The notes below the pieces were generated by a model, which was not told the DNA's origin, ran no database searches, and worked only from the letters and a program-made list of their open reading frames with translations. Of a stretch of DNA of 64,000 bases, positions 42,415 to 54,103 are shown one piece after another. Positions within the stretch are counted from its first letter, which is position 1; each line of letters begins with the position of its first letter. Origin of the DNA: Phycisphaerales bacterium (GTDB lineage: Bacteria > Planctomycetota > Phycisphaerae > Phycisphaerales > UBA1924); NCBI GenBank assembly GCA_017642965.1, contig JAEPOJ010000012.1, positions 23,461-87,460 of the forward strand. The letters run 5' to 3'. The translations under genes were made by a program, and so were the position numbers.

Positions 42415-43083
42415 ATGCTCCAGCGCTATCGCATGCGTCATCCCGGCTCCTCGCTCGCTCGCCTGTGGTTCTTCGACCTTTGCCGTGAGACGGTGCTGTG
42501 GTATTTCCGGATCTTTCACCGCCTCAAGCGTGTCGATGTGATGAATATCCCGAGAGAGGGGCCGGTCCTGCTTATCGCGAATCATCAGTCTTTTTACGAC
42601 CCGCCAGCGATCGGTGGGGGGATCCGCCACCGCCATTCGGATTTCCTCGCACGCGATTCGCTCTTCAAGTTCAAGCCATTCGGTTGGCTGATCTCAAAGC
42701 TCAACGCATCCCCGATCCGTCAGGGGGCCGGTGACGCTGGCGCGATGAAGGCAACCATCGAGAAGATGCACAACGGACGCATGATGCTCGTTTTTCCGGA
42801 GGGCTCGCGCACGCCCGACGGCGAGATACAGCGGTTTCAGCGTGGCGCAGCGGTGCTGCTCAAGCGGGCCCATTGCCAGGTGATCCCGGTCGGTATCGCT
42901 GGCGCGTACGAGGCATGGCCCCGATCCCGCAAGCTCCCAATCCCGTTCCGCGACAAGATCGTCGTCTGCTACGGTGAGCCAATCAGCTCTGATCAGCTGA
43001 TGAAAGACGGCGCGGACGCGGCGCTCGAGTACCTGCGCACGAGGGTGGAAGAACTCTATCAACACGCTGAATCGATGCGCTGA
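42415..43083 (+). CDS. 1-acyl-sn-glycerol-3-phosphate acyltransferase (PlsC-like)
   Basis: The enzyme is predicted to acylate lysophosphatidic acid at the inner membrane. The 222-residue protein has the acyltransferase motif NHQSFYDP (HX4D, near residue 59), a second block FPEGSRTPDGEIQRFQRGAA and a third, VIPVGIAGAYEAWP. Length and order match PlsC. ATG 42415 starts at the region of similarity; the frame is open from 42385. Its stop is one base from the convergent FlgI-like stop. Substrate specificity beyond the family level is not shown. Confidence 0.88.
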   Translation: MLQRYRMRHPGSSLARLWFFDLCRETVLWYFRIFHRLKRVDVMNIPREGPVLLIANHQSFYDPPAIGGGIRHRHSDFLARDSLFKFKPFGWLISKLNASPIRQGAGDAGAMKATIEKMHNGRMMLVFPEGSRTPDGEIQRFQRGAAVLLKRAHCQVIPVGIAGAYEAWPRSRKLPIPFRDKIVVCYGEPISSDQLMKDGADAALEYLRTRVEELYQHAESMR

Positions 43084-43084
43084 C

Positions 43085-45130
43085 CTATTCCTCGCGAGCC
43101 GGTCTATCGGTCAGGTCCTCGCGAGGGATCTCCTTGCCCTGCTCGTCGGTCCTGATGACCGGCACGAGCAGCGTGCGACGATCACGCACAACCGCCTGAT
43201 TCTCACCAACGACCGGACTCGACGGATCATCGATCGGCACGAGGATCTGGTTGGACTCGCTCGTTTCGGGACGGATGGTCACTTCGTCGGTCTGGGCTGC
43301 GCCCAGCAACTCAGCGAGAAGCCTGTCCTGTTCCGTGGTAAACGCGGCTTCTACGCCTTGATCCTGCGCGATCTGGTAGAGCGCTCCGACGACCTGGGCG
43401 TAGGAGAAGCCCAGGCCCGGGCGTGGGTCTTCAGGGGAGGGCTGGTGCGCGAGCAGTTCGATCAGCGCGGGGAGGCGCTCTGGGATCTCGTCCATGGTCG
43501 AAACAACACGCGTGCGCTCATCGCGGTAGTACAAGCGGACCGGATCGTTGTAATCCTCAGCGGTCAGCATGAGACGATCTGACCATGCGGTCGCGAGCAG
43601 GGGCTTCTGGAGTGCCAGTCGCTCGCCGAAGAGGACAATCCGCGGCTCCTTCTGCTGGGTAATGTAGATAAGCGGCTCGCCGAATGGGACGATATCGAGG
43701 AAGAACTTGCCCGCGATGAGTTCGCGCGCCACGCCTCGAACCGGGTCGCTCGGCACATAGACGCGTGAGAGGGCTTCGATTTGGGTTCTGCTGGCCTCGA
43801 TGCCGCCGTTCTGCGTGTTGACCATGCGGGCGATGCGATCGCGACGGGAACGCAGCGCACGCTCCATCAGGCGTTCGTACGCCTCGACGCGGACGGCGAG
43901 CACGGGTTCATCGAGCAGATCACGGAGCGTGGTATCCACGAGAATCGACTGGTCGATCCTGCTGAGCAGTGCGATCGCGTCCGTGCGGAACTTGGAAGCG
44001 GTGTTGAGCGCGATAGAGCGCAGCGGCTGGACCACGCGCGGGTCGCCCAGCTCAGCTCCGGCGCGGAGCGCGGCGAGGCGCGGGGCCATCTCGGGATGAT
44101 CGTAGAGGTCGCTGATGAACGGCAGCGCCCGCTCGCCTAAGGCCTCGAGACAGAGCGACATATCGCCAGCAAGGTAGGGCTGGGACACGAGGGTCTGCGC
44201 GTAACGCCGCGCGTAGACCTCGGGGTAGGACTGGTCGATGGTGATGTGGGAGAGCAGATCGAGGAAATGCTCCCGGTCGTTCACGTATTTCGAGGGGATC
44301 TGAACGAGGATCAGCGATTCATCCTTTCCACGCGCGGTGGGCTCACGCTCGCCCGGCGGCAGGGGGAACGCCGTGTTGATCGCGCTGGCGATCTGGCGTG
44401 CACGCAGGTGCGACGGGTTGTTCAGGAAGATCTCGATCTTGGTTGGGAAGGTGACCACGCCGCCGTCGAGCACACGCCCGACATCGCGGGTCACACCGTC
44501 ATACTGCCCGCCCGGCTCGGCAAAGGGGTTCAGGAAGATCGGGCCGCGGGCGTTACCGATGACACGCGCCTGGAGATCACCAAAGGCGCTGGGCGGGCCG
44601 ATCCGAAGGTCAGTGCTCCACAGGCGACCGCCCTCAAGGCTCGTCGCGTTAATCGCGCGGACATACAGATCGAAGCTCTCGCCCTCGCGGGCACCGGGTG
44701 GGACGGCCGCCTGCACGATCACGGCGGCGGTGTTCGGATCGCGTAGGAGCTCGCTGGGGGTCTTGCCTGAGGTCGCGTTGTTGCCCTGCGAGTTGCCGAT
44801 CCCGATCCCGTTGAGTGCCATCTCGCGTTCAAGGTGCGCGGCGTACTGCTCGGGGATCGTGAGGCCACCCGTGCCGTCGAGCCCGACGACGAAACCGATG
44901 CCCGAGACCAGTGTCGGTTCGAGACCGGAAATACGCGCCTCGGCGCCGATGGTGCCGCGCAGGGGTGCAGGGATGTCCTGGGTCACGTTTGGCGCGGTGA
45001 TCCGCGGCTTGGGAACAGGTTTTTTGTTCCGATTGCAAGCGCTCAGGACCAGCACGGGTACAAGCAGGGCGCACAGCAGCAGTGATCGCGACGTGTTCAG
45101 GCGGGGCGGGCAGGACATTCTTTGTGTCAT
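43085..45130 (-). CDS. FlgI-like (flagellar P-ring) lipoprotein with extended C-terminal half
   Basis: The 681-residue protein has a lipoprotein-type signal (LLCALLVPVLVLSAC, Cys near residue 32). Residues about 45-290 resemble the P-ring protein FlgI: LVSGIGFVVGLDGTGG, AAVIVQAAVPPGAREGESFD, TSLEGGRLWSTDL and ARQIASAINTAF. The rest is unlike FlgI: ALRAGAELGDPRVVQPLRSI looks like a HEAT-type repeat, and the C-terminal third contains FFLDIVPFGEPLIYITQQKE. ATG 45130 is chosen, with GAGGT about 10 nt upstream; ATG 45118 is an alternative. A P-ring variant or a separate envelope ring protein are both possible. Confidence 0.72.
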   Translation of the reverse strand: MTQRMSCPPRLNTSRSLLLCALLVPVLVLSACNRNKKPVPKPRITAPNVTQDIPAPLRGTIGAEARISGLEPTLVSGIGFVVGLDGTGGLTIPEQYAAHLEREMALNGIGIGNSQGNNATSGKTPSELLRDPNTAAVIVQAAVPPGAREGESFDLYVRAINATSLEGGRLWSTDLRIGPPSAFGDLQARVIGNARGPIFLNPFAEPGGQYDGVTRDVGRVLDGGVVTFPTKIEIFLNNPSHLRARQIASAINTAFPLPPGEREPTARGKDESLILVQIPSKYVNDREHFLDLLSHITIDQSYPEVYARRYAQTLVSQPYLAGDMSLCLEALGERALPFISDLYDHPEMAPRLAALRAGAELGDPRVVQPLRSIALNTASKFRTDAIALLSRIDQSILVDTTLRDLLDEPVLAVRVEAYERLMERALRSRRDRIARMVNTQNGGIEASRTQIEALSRVYVPSDPVRGVARELIAGKFFLDIVPFGEPLIYITQQKEPRIVLFGERLALQKPLLATAWSDRLMLTAEDYNDPVRLYYRDERTRVVSTMDEIPERLPALIELLAHQPSPEDPRPGLGFSYAQVVGALYQIAQDQGVEAAFTTEQDRLLAELLGAAQTDEVTIRPETSESNQILVPIDDPSSPVVGENQAVVRDRRTLLVPVIRTDEQGKEIPREDLTDRPAREE

Positions 45131-46150
45131 GTAATCAAGACCTCGGGTGCGTGTGGGCGGGTCCGGGGCGGCAACGCTCGGTCGCATCATGCGCAGGTGC
45201 CGCGGTAGGGTGGGATCCTAGTTGCAATACGCATGCGAGTGGGTGTCGTATGCACGATTGTGCGCATGAGATCCGGATCGATCTGATTTCTTCTGGTGTT
45301 GTTGACGTGTGTTGTGGAAAACAGGGGAGTGCGACAAGTTGTTGTGTTTGGAGTATGTTTGAAAACTGGTCGAGCGGCGCGTGCACGGTTGTCCCCTGCC
45401 TGTTTGGCGCAAGTGTTTATCGAAGGGGGCGCTAGTGCAGATCGGGAACGAAACTGTTCAGAAATGCCCGTTCGCGCGGGAGATTTCCTAGGTCCAAGTG
45501 ATTGGAAAAAATGTCCAAAAAAACCACCCAGAGTGACACCCTACAGATTGTGTGGTGATAGACTCTCAACCCGACCGATGAACCAGATATGGTGGTGTCG
45601 GGGGCTGAGAGTTGATTTTTCGCCCAGGTGAAGTCCTTGTGAATCAGGGAGTTGGACACAACCGACAGGATACCCACAGATCGCGTTCTGAGCCATTCTG
45701 GCTCACAGCAACACGGTGGGGGCATCACGCTGGGCGAGACTGAAAAAGATGCTGGACGACGAGAGTTGTTTGGTGTATGTTTGATTCCGGTTTTCCGTGC
45801 CTCACATGATGCACGACGACGGCTCGGGCGGGGACACGCATCCGGGTCCGTGGGGAAATGCCGTTCGGGATCGAGAGCGTCTTCGAATCGGGCCCGGTCG
45901 GGCTCCTCGGAGCGGGATGGACGCGTCGGACTGCTCGACGCTTGACAACGAACTCAATGAACGACGCACGGCGTCGGCGGTCTTCAACCATCGCCCGGCG
46001 ATCGCTGTGTCTGTGTGGCCCCGAGAACGTCGCTGGGCGCGGCAAAGCGGGGCAGGGATAGTGACATCACTGGGGCACGGGAGGCCCCGGACTACTTTGG
46101 GCGGCAGGCACGCAGGGCGCGTGCGACAGGCCGCCGGGATGGAGCGAATC
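45131..46150. other. 1-kb intergenic region without a convincing gene
   Basis: No frame here reads as protein. A 17-bp element GTTTGGAGTATGTTTGA (45346-45362) recurs with one mismatch at 45768-45784. A long hairpin is present: ACTCTCA and CCCGAC (45562-45575) pair with GTCGGG and TGAGAGT (45597-45612), and ATTTTT follows at 45615-45620, so it resembles a plus-strand terminator. Part of the region (45280-45660) is less GC-rich than the surrounding genes. It may hold promoters for dcd, a short RNA or a decayed gene. Confidence 0.5.
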
Positions 46151-46723
46151 GTGGCAGTACTGTGTGATACCCAGATCGAACAACTCGTCGACATCAAGCC
46201 CTTCGAGGCCGCCGTCAAGCGCGACGGCACCATCTCCTACGGCGTGTCGTCCTATGGCTACGACGTTCGCGTCGGGACCGTCTTCAAGATCTTCACCCCG
46301 ACCCCCCGCACCGGCGGGATCACGGTTGTTGATCCTAAGAAGTTCACCGACGACCTGATGGTCACCGTCGATACCGCCGAGCAGGGCACCGACCACGTCA
46401 TCATCCCGCCCAACAGCTTCGCGCTGTGCGAGACCGTCGAGTGGTTCGATATCCCCCGCGACATCCTCGTGCTGTGCGTGGGCAAGAGCACCTACGCCCG
46501 CTGCGGGCTGATCGTGAATGTCACCCCCCTCGAGCCCGAGTGGCGCGGTAAGGTGACCCTTGAGATCTCCAACACGACCCCATTGCCTGCGAAGGTGTAC
46601 GCGAACGAGGGCGTCGCTCAGTTTGTGTTCCTCAAGGGCGATCAGGTCTGTGCGCAGAGCTACGCGGACAAGGCCGGAAAATATCAGGACCAGGGCGGGC
46701 TGACGCTGCCGCGGGTGGATTGA
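46151..46723 (+). CDS. dcd: dCTP deaminase
   Basis: Dcd converts dCTP to dUTP (or dUMP in bifunctional forms) to feed dTTP synthesis. The 190-residue protein contains [34 protein letters not shown], the catalytic block [20 protein letters not shown] (Glu proton relay at its end) and [20 protein letters not shown]. Start GTG 46151 gives the family length and has GGAG (46141-46144) 6 nt upstream; the open frame back to 45797 is not coding. Its stop codon is the first base of the inverted-repeat cassette. nrdJ follows beyond that cassette, so the two deoxynucleotide genes were probably adjacent once. Confidence 0.93.
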   Translation: MAVLCDTQIEQLVDIKPFEAAVKRDGTISYGVSSYGYDVRVGTVFKIFTPTPRTGGITVVDPKKFTDDLMVTVDTAEQGTDHVIIPPNSFALCETVEWFDIPRDILVLCVGKSTYARCGLIVNVTPLEPEWRGKVTLEISNTTPLPAKVYANEGVAQFVFLKGDQVCAQSYADKAGKYQDQGGLTLPRVD

Positions 46724-46760
46724 GACACGAGGCAATAGGCAGTAGGCAATAGGCAATGGG
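46721..46760. repeat. Left inverted repeat of the four-helix-bundle cassette
   Basis: The segment is built from GGCAATA/GGCAGTA/GGCAATG units of 7 bp in tandem, preceded by TGAGACACGA. It matches the reverse complement of 47197-47236 over 40 bp with about five mismatches. It begins at the dcd stop codon. Confidence 0.85.
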
Positions 46761-46791
46761 GTTCGCAATCGCGACCAACTCGGAGTTCGTC

Positions 46792-47181
46792 ATGGGGAAC
46801 CGTGCAGTACAGAGCTATCAGGACCTTGCCGCTTGGCAAGAGGCCCGGGTGCTCGTGCGCCAGGTGTACGAGATGACGAAGAGTTTTCCTGCCGATGAGC
46901 GATTCGGATTGGTCTCGCAGATCCGACGCTGCTCGGTGAGCGTGCCAAGCAATATTGCCGAGGGATACGGGCGTGGATCACGGAATGATTACTCTCGATT
47001 TTTACGAATCGCCCGGGGTTCATTGTTCGAGATCGAGACGCAGCTCATCCTCGCGTGCGACCTGGGTTTCGTCGAAGGCGATACAAAGACAGACATTCAA
47101 GAACAGATTGATCGGGTGGCCCGTCCGCTTTGGGGCCTGATCAGAAGCGTTGAACACACACAACCATCGCGGGTGCCGTGA
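46792..47181 (+). CDS. Four-helix-bundle protein (S23/23S rRNA intervening-sequence protein family)
   Basis: The 129-residue protein has the family pattern SYQDLAAWQEARVLVRQVYE, FPADERFGLVSQIRRCSVSV, PSNIAEGYGRGSRNDYSRFL, and RGSLFEIETQLILACDLGF. This is the small all-helical family (TIGR02436-like) first seen inside 23S rRNA intervening sequences. It also includes Avd of diversity-generating retroelements; family members form ring-shaped pentamers and are basic enough to bind nucleic acid. ATG 46792 starts at the family boundary; ATG 46756 lies inside the repeat. No reverse transcriptase or template repeat is nearby, so it is not a retroelement Avd here. The cellular role is unknown. Confidence 0.88.
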   Translation: MGNRAVQSYQDLAAWQEARVLVRQVYEMTKSFPADERFGLVSQIRRCSVSVPSNIAEGYGRGSRNDYSRFLRIARGSLFEIETQLILACDLGFVEGDTKTDIQEQIDRVARPLWGLIRSVEHTQPSRVP

Positions 47182-47196
47182 GCGATCGACAGCAGG

Positions 47197-47236
47197 CCCA
47201 TTGCCTATTGCCCATTGCCTATTGCCTCGCAACTCA
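47197..47236. repeat. Right inverted repeat of the four-helix-bundle cassette
   Basis: Tandem CCCATTGCCTATTG units followed by GCCTCG and CTCA. Its reverse complement matches the left repeat 46721-46760 with about five mismatches. It ends 30 bp before the nrdJ start codon. Confidence 0.85.
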
Positions 47237-47266
47237 TATTCGTTGCATTTCACGAAGGACTGCATC

Positions 47267-50824
<3,558 letters not shown>

Positions 50825-51197
50825 CTGACTGAGTTCCGTTTCGGTTTATTGATGAATTAGGAGGAAGGAACACGCATCTCACCCGCGGCACGCAGCGGTC
50901 GACTCGGCGCGTGCGACAAGCAGGTCTCGAACGGTCGATGAAGAACGGATGGTTCATCGCGAGCAGGGGTTACGGAATGATCCCGATCGTGCAGCCGGCC
51001 CCGAACTGACTCATCCACGGCGTGCAAACGCTAAGGAGCGATGGGCGCAGCGGGGCACCGAGACCGGAAGCAGGGAACGCCCAATCGGGCGCTGTTGGCC
51101 GCGGACGATGCGTGACATATGCGGATCATGATGATCCCACCCAGCGGAGATCGAGGGGCTACATCCCGGCCACTCAACCTCGGTCTCACGCCTCCCG
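50825..51197. other. Intergenic region after nrdJ
   Basis: These 373 bases hold no convincing gene. CGCGGCACGC near 50885 can pair imperfectly with GCGCGTGCG near 50910, and AGGAGGAAGGAA at about 50860 resembles a ribosome-binding site without a following open frame. The region ends at a strong terminator, so it may be a long 3' untranslated region or an unrecognised RNA. Confidence 0.4.
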
Positions 51198-51233
51198 CCC
51201 CCGGGCACGCCCACCACGGCCCGGGGGATTTTT
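51198..51233 (+). terminator. Strong terminator downstream of nrdJ
   Basis: CCCCCGGGC (51198-51206) pairs perfectly with GCCCGGGGG (51219-51227), followed by ATTTTTG (51228-51234). Confidence 0.88.
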
Positions 51234-51296
51234 GTGCGCCATGAAATCTGGCAGATCCAAACCACAACGATACCGGTTTATCTTGAGGGCCACTCT

Positions 51297-52121
51297 ATGG
51301 TGCATGAATCAGACACTGATCACGAGACCGGGATTCAATGGGGGATCGTTTCCTTTGTCGCCATGATCACCATTGTGGGGGTGCTCTTGCCCAAAGCCCT
51401 CTGGATGGTGGAGGGCTACCGCGCGTTCGTGCTTCAACTCCCGATCGATGCGCACTTCCTGATCCACCCCGCCTTCCGAATGCTGCTGGTGCTAATTGCC
51501 GTTGGATACCTGTATGTCCTGCGCGGCGAGGATGAACACTTGAGCATGGGGCTTCTGGTCGGCTGGGGGCCGGGGATCAAGGCGTTCGTGCTTGGGTTCA
51601 TGTGCACGCTCCCGATGCTCGCGCTCGGGCTCGTCAGCGAGTATTCCGGCACGAACAGGTATGAAGTGATGTACGGCGCGATCGCGCCCGGGATCACCGA
51701 AGAAATCTTCTACCGCGCGCTGATGTTCGGTGTGCTGGTCCAATGCGCCAGAACACAGATGTGGACGACCGCGATCGTGACCGGGATTGTCTTCGGGCTG
51801 GCACACGTCGATATCACACCCGCACCAGGCCAGACGATCGTGGGGCAGCTCAACATGTGGATCGCCATCATTGCACTGGGCGGCTTCATGTACGCGTGGT
51901 TGTACTATGAATCGCGTTGGAACCTCTGGGTCGTGATCGCGCTGCACATCGGGATGAACCTGTGGTGGGGAATGTTCGATCTTTCGAGTTCCCCGCTGGG
52001 CGGCTTCGGCGCGACACTCTCGCGGATCGCGTGCGTGGGGCTTGTGGTGCTCTTCGTCTTCGGGTTGCGTGTCTTGGAACCGAAGAGGACCCCTACGATC
52101 GTGCATGACACAACGACCTGA
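51297..52121 (+). CDS. CPBP-family intramembrane metalloprotease (CAAX-type)
   Basis: The 274-residue protein has about seven membrane segments, for example VSFVAMITIVGVLLPKALWM, LVLIAVGYLYVLRG and AFVLGFMCTLPMLALGLV. The Abi/CPBP motifs are intact: TEEIFYRALMFG (Glu-Glu and Arg), FGLAHVD (first His) and VIALHIGMNLWWG (second His). These intramembrane glutamate/metal proteases cleave prenylated proteins in eukaryotes and varied targets in bacteria. GAGGG 8 nt before ATG 51297 supports the start. It overlaps the next gene by 17 bp, suggesting an operon. The substrate is unknown. Confidence 0.85.
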   Translation: MVHESDTDHETGIQWGIVSFVAMITIVGVLLPKALWMVEGYRAFVLQLPIDAHFLIHPAFRMLLVLIAVGYLYVLRGEDEHLSMGLLVGWGPGIKAFVLGFMCTLPMLALGLVSEYSGTNRYEVMYGAIAPGITEEIFYRALMFGVLVQCARTQMWTTAIVTGIVFGLAHVDITPAPGQTIVGQLNMWIAIIALGGFMYAWLYYESRWNLWVVIALHIGMNLWWGMFDLSSSPLGGFGATLSRIACVGLVVLFVFGLRVLEPKRTPTIVHDTTT

Positions 52122-52929
52122 TACGCCGGACAACTCCACCTGGGCCGTGCTACTCGCGGGCTGGGTGCATTACGCCCAGAGCGCCGTGTCACTCCCTGAT
52201 ACCGAGGAAGGACAGCGATGGAAGGAATCCGTCGCGCCGACGATCGCGCTCCACGCCCACGCGATGGCCCTAGGCGAGATCGAGAAGGTCGACCCGGAGG
52301 AACGCCCGCTTGCGATGGATAAGGCAGAACTGGGCATCAAGGAGCACGCGGCTGCCCTCAACGAGATCTGGCGAGCCGAGCCCATGCCCGGGTCGATCAT
52401 GGAACTCATCGAGGATGCGAGAGAGGCGTGGGAAGAGGCGCTGCACGAGGGCGTCGTGTGGGTCGTGAGTTCTGAGCGATTCAAGACCTTCCACCCGGGT
52501 GATCTCGCGGAGATGCTGCTGGACGCGGGGTTCATCGGTGAGGTGCTTGTGGCCTCGCCGGGTGTCGAAATGTTCCGCGGTGCACCCGTCGCGATCTGCC
52601 GCGAGAACTTCGGCGGCCAGCCCGACGAAGACGTGATCACGATGGTGGATGCTTATCTCAAGGCGTGCGATGGCGTTGTCGATCACCCGCACGTGATCCG
52701 CCCGGTCTGTCAGGTGTACAGGCAGTTCAACTTCCTTGCCGGGGGGGCGCAGAAAGATCTGGTCGCACCGGTGACGGGCGATCTGCAATCCGGTCAGCCG
52801 CTGCTGATCCCGGTGGTGAGCGGCGGGGCGAGCTGCGCGGTGCCACTGCCTCCCAAGGCGAGCAGGCCCCTGGACCCGGTCCCGGTGGAGTGGTTAGGCG
52901 AGGAGCACGCGGATTCGGACACCGATTGA
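52105..52929 (+). CDS. Hypothetical soluble protein
   Basis: The 274-residue protein starts MTQRPDTPDNSTWAVLLAGW. The N-terminal half is helical (KAELGIKEHAAALNEIWRAE and IMELIEDAREAWEEALHEGV). The C-terminal half has mixed alpha/beta sequence (EVLVASPGVEMFRGAPVAIC and PLLIPVVSGGASCAVPLPPK). No family is recognised, and there is no signal peptide or membrane helix. Its ATG lies within the 3' end of the CPBP protease gene (17-bp overlap), so it is translated in the same operon and might be a partner of that protease. Confidence 0.7.
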   Translation: MTQRPDTPDNSTWAVLLAGWVHYAQSAVSLPDTEEGQRWKESVAPTIALHAHAMALGEIEKVDPEERPLAMDKAELGIKEHAAALNEIWRAEPMPGSIMELIEDAREAWEEALHEGVVWVVSSERFKTFHPGDLAEMLLDAGFIGEVLVASPGVEMFRGAPVAICRENFGGQPDEDVITMVDAYLKACDGVVDHPHVIRPVCQVYRQFNFLAGGAQKDLVAPVTGDLQSGQPLLIPVVSGGASCAVPLPPKASRPLDPVPVEWLGEEHADSDTD

Positions 52930-53060
52930 CACTGAAACAAGCATTTACGTTCGTGAAACGGGTTTGTGCGGACTAGGATTCAAACCCTCCCGCCGGGGAA
53001 GTTCTGGCGGATTCCCGAGGATTTTCGACGACCAACCCCGCATGGGAAAGGACGATTCAG

Positions 53061-54026
53061 ATGCCAAAGCGTGCAAAGATCTCGATCATCGGAGCCGGTA
53101 ACGTAGGTGCGACCTGTGCGCACTGGGCTGCTCAGAAGGAACTGGGCGATATCGTGCTCCTCGACATCCCCCGCCCGGACGCGCCCGATCAGCACATGCC
53201 CAAGGGCAAGATGATCGATCTGGGCTGCTGCGCACCGATCGACGGTTTCGATTCGACCCTCACGGGCACCTTCGATTACGAAGACATCGCCGACAGCGAC
53301 GTCGTGATCGTGACCGCGGGCCTCCCCCGCAAGCCCGGCATGAGCCGCGACGACCTGATCGAGACCAACGTCAAGATCGTGAAGTCCGTCTCCGAGAACA
53401 TCAAGAAGCACGCCCCAGACTCGATCGTGATCCTCGTCTCCAACCCCCTCGACGCGATGGTCTACACCGCGTGGAAGGCGACCGGGTTCCCGACCAACCG
53501 CATCATGGGCCAGGCCGGTGCCCTCGACTGCGCACGCTACCGTGCGTTCATCGCGTGGGAACTCGGCGTGAGCGTTGAGGACGTTCAGGCGATGCTCCTC
53601 GGCGGGCACGGCGACGACATGGTCCCCTTCCCTCGCCTCACATCCGTCCACGGCATCCCCGTCTCGGATATGCTCAGCGAAGACAAGATCACCGCGTGTG
53701 TCGAGCGTGCCAAGGTCGGCGGCGGCGAGATCGTCAAGCTCATGGGCACCAGCGCCTACTACGCACCCGCACTCGGCACCATCCAGATGGCCGAGGCGAT
53801 CATCAAGGACAAGAAGCGGATCATCCCTTCCGCCGCGTACCTCGATGGGCAGTTCGGCCATAAGGGCCTGTTCGTCGGCGTTCCTGCGCTGCTGGGCAAG
53901 GATGGTGTCGAGAAGATCGTCGAGTTCAAGCTCACCGACGAAGAGCAGAAGCTCTTCGACGAGTCCGCATCACACGTCGAAGACCTCGTGAAGATCGTCA
54001 AGGAACGATTCCCTGAACTCGCCTGA
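53061..54026 (+). CDS. mdh: Malate dehydrogenase (lactate dehydrogenase-like type)
   Basis: The 321-residue NAD-dependent enzyme interconverts malate and oxaloacetate in the citric acid cycle. The nucleotide fold begins ISIIGAGNVGATCAHWAAQK, and VIVTAGLPRKPGMSRDDLIE supplies the substrate-binding Arg residues. SNPLDAMVYTAW precedes the catalytic His in LLGGHGDDMVPF. The substrate loop RKPGMSR (Arg rather than Gln) marks malate over lactate. A signal for its own promoter is expected in the 131-nt upstream gap, and a terminator follows. Start ATG 53061 follows AAGGACGATTCAG. Confidence 0.96.
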   Translation: MPKRAKISIIGAGNVGATCAHWAAQKELGDIVLLDIPRPDAPDQHMPKGKMIDLGCCAPIDGFDSTLTGTFDYEDIADSDVVIVTAGLPRKPGMSRDDLIETNVKIVKSVSENIKKHAPDSIVILVSNPLDAMVYTAWKATGFPTNRIMGQAGALDCARYRAFIAWELGVSVEDVQAMLLGGHGDDMVPFPRLTSVHGIPVSDMLSEDKITACVERAKVGGGEIVKLMGTSAYYAPALGTIQMAEAIIKDKKRIIPSAAYLDGQFGHKGLFVGVPALLGKDGVEKIVEFKLTDEEQKLFDESASHVEDLVKIVKERFPELA

Positions 54027-54051
54027 TCCGAGAACAGCAAGCCTTTCAAAA

Positions 54052-54079
54052 ACACCCACCAAGCCGGTGGGTGTTTTGC
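54052..54079 (+). terminator. Terminator of mdh
   Basis: AACACCCACC (54052-54061) pairs perfectly with GGTGGGTGTT (54067-54076) over AAGCC, followed by TTG. Confidence 0.88.
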
Positions 54080-54103
54080 TATTTGTGCATTTGTTACACC
54101 TCG

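Larger units (their letters stand above)
46721..47236. mobile_element. Inverted-repeat cassette carrying a four-helix-bundle gene
   Basis: A 516-bp unit comprises a left 40-bp repeat, one small gene and a right 40-bp inverted repeat, inserted between dcd and nrdJ. Both repeats are internally made of 7-bp GGCAATA-like units. There is no transposase, recombinase or reverse transcriptase, so mobility would need help in trans. No target duplication is visible outside the repeats. The layout resembles a miniature non-autonomous element with cargo; this is an inference. Confidence 0.55.

Noticed and set aside
45305..45680. Possible replication origin
   Set aside because: One DnaA-box-like TTTTCCACA (minus strand, 45313-45321) and lower GC were seen, but there is no cluster of boxes and no dnaA, dnaN or parAB nearby.
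45797..46150. N-terminal extension of dcd in an open frame
   Set aside because: The extra 118 residues have no similarity to dCTP deaminases, and GTG 46151 with GGAG gives the family length.
46731..46757. Short tandem units as a CRISPR array
   Set aside because: The 7-bp units are adjacent without spacers and form part of an inverted repeat; no cas genes are present.
46721..47236. Diversity-generating retroelement based on the Avd-like gene
   Set aside because: No reverse transcriptase, template/variable repeat pair or target protein gene is near.
47182..47266. Cobalamin riboswitch upstream of nrdJ
   Set aside because: The gap is only 85 bases, mostly inverted repeat, and no B12-box-like sequence is present.
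50825..51197. RNase P RNA or tmRNA in the large gap
   Set aside because: Conserved landmarks such as the GAGGAAAGTCC block of RNase P RNA or a tRNA-like end were looked for and not found.
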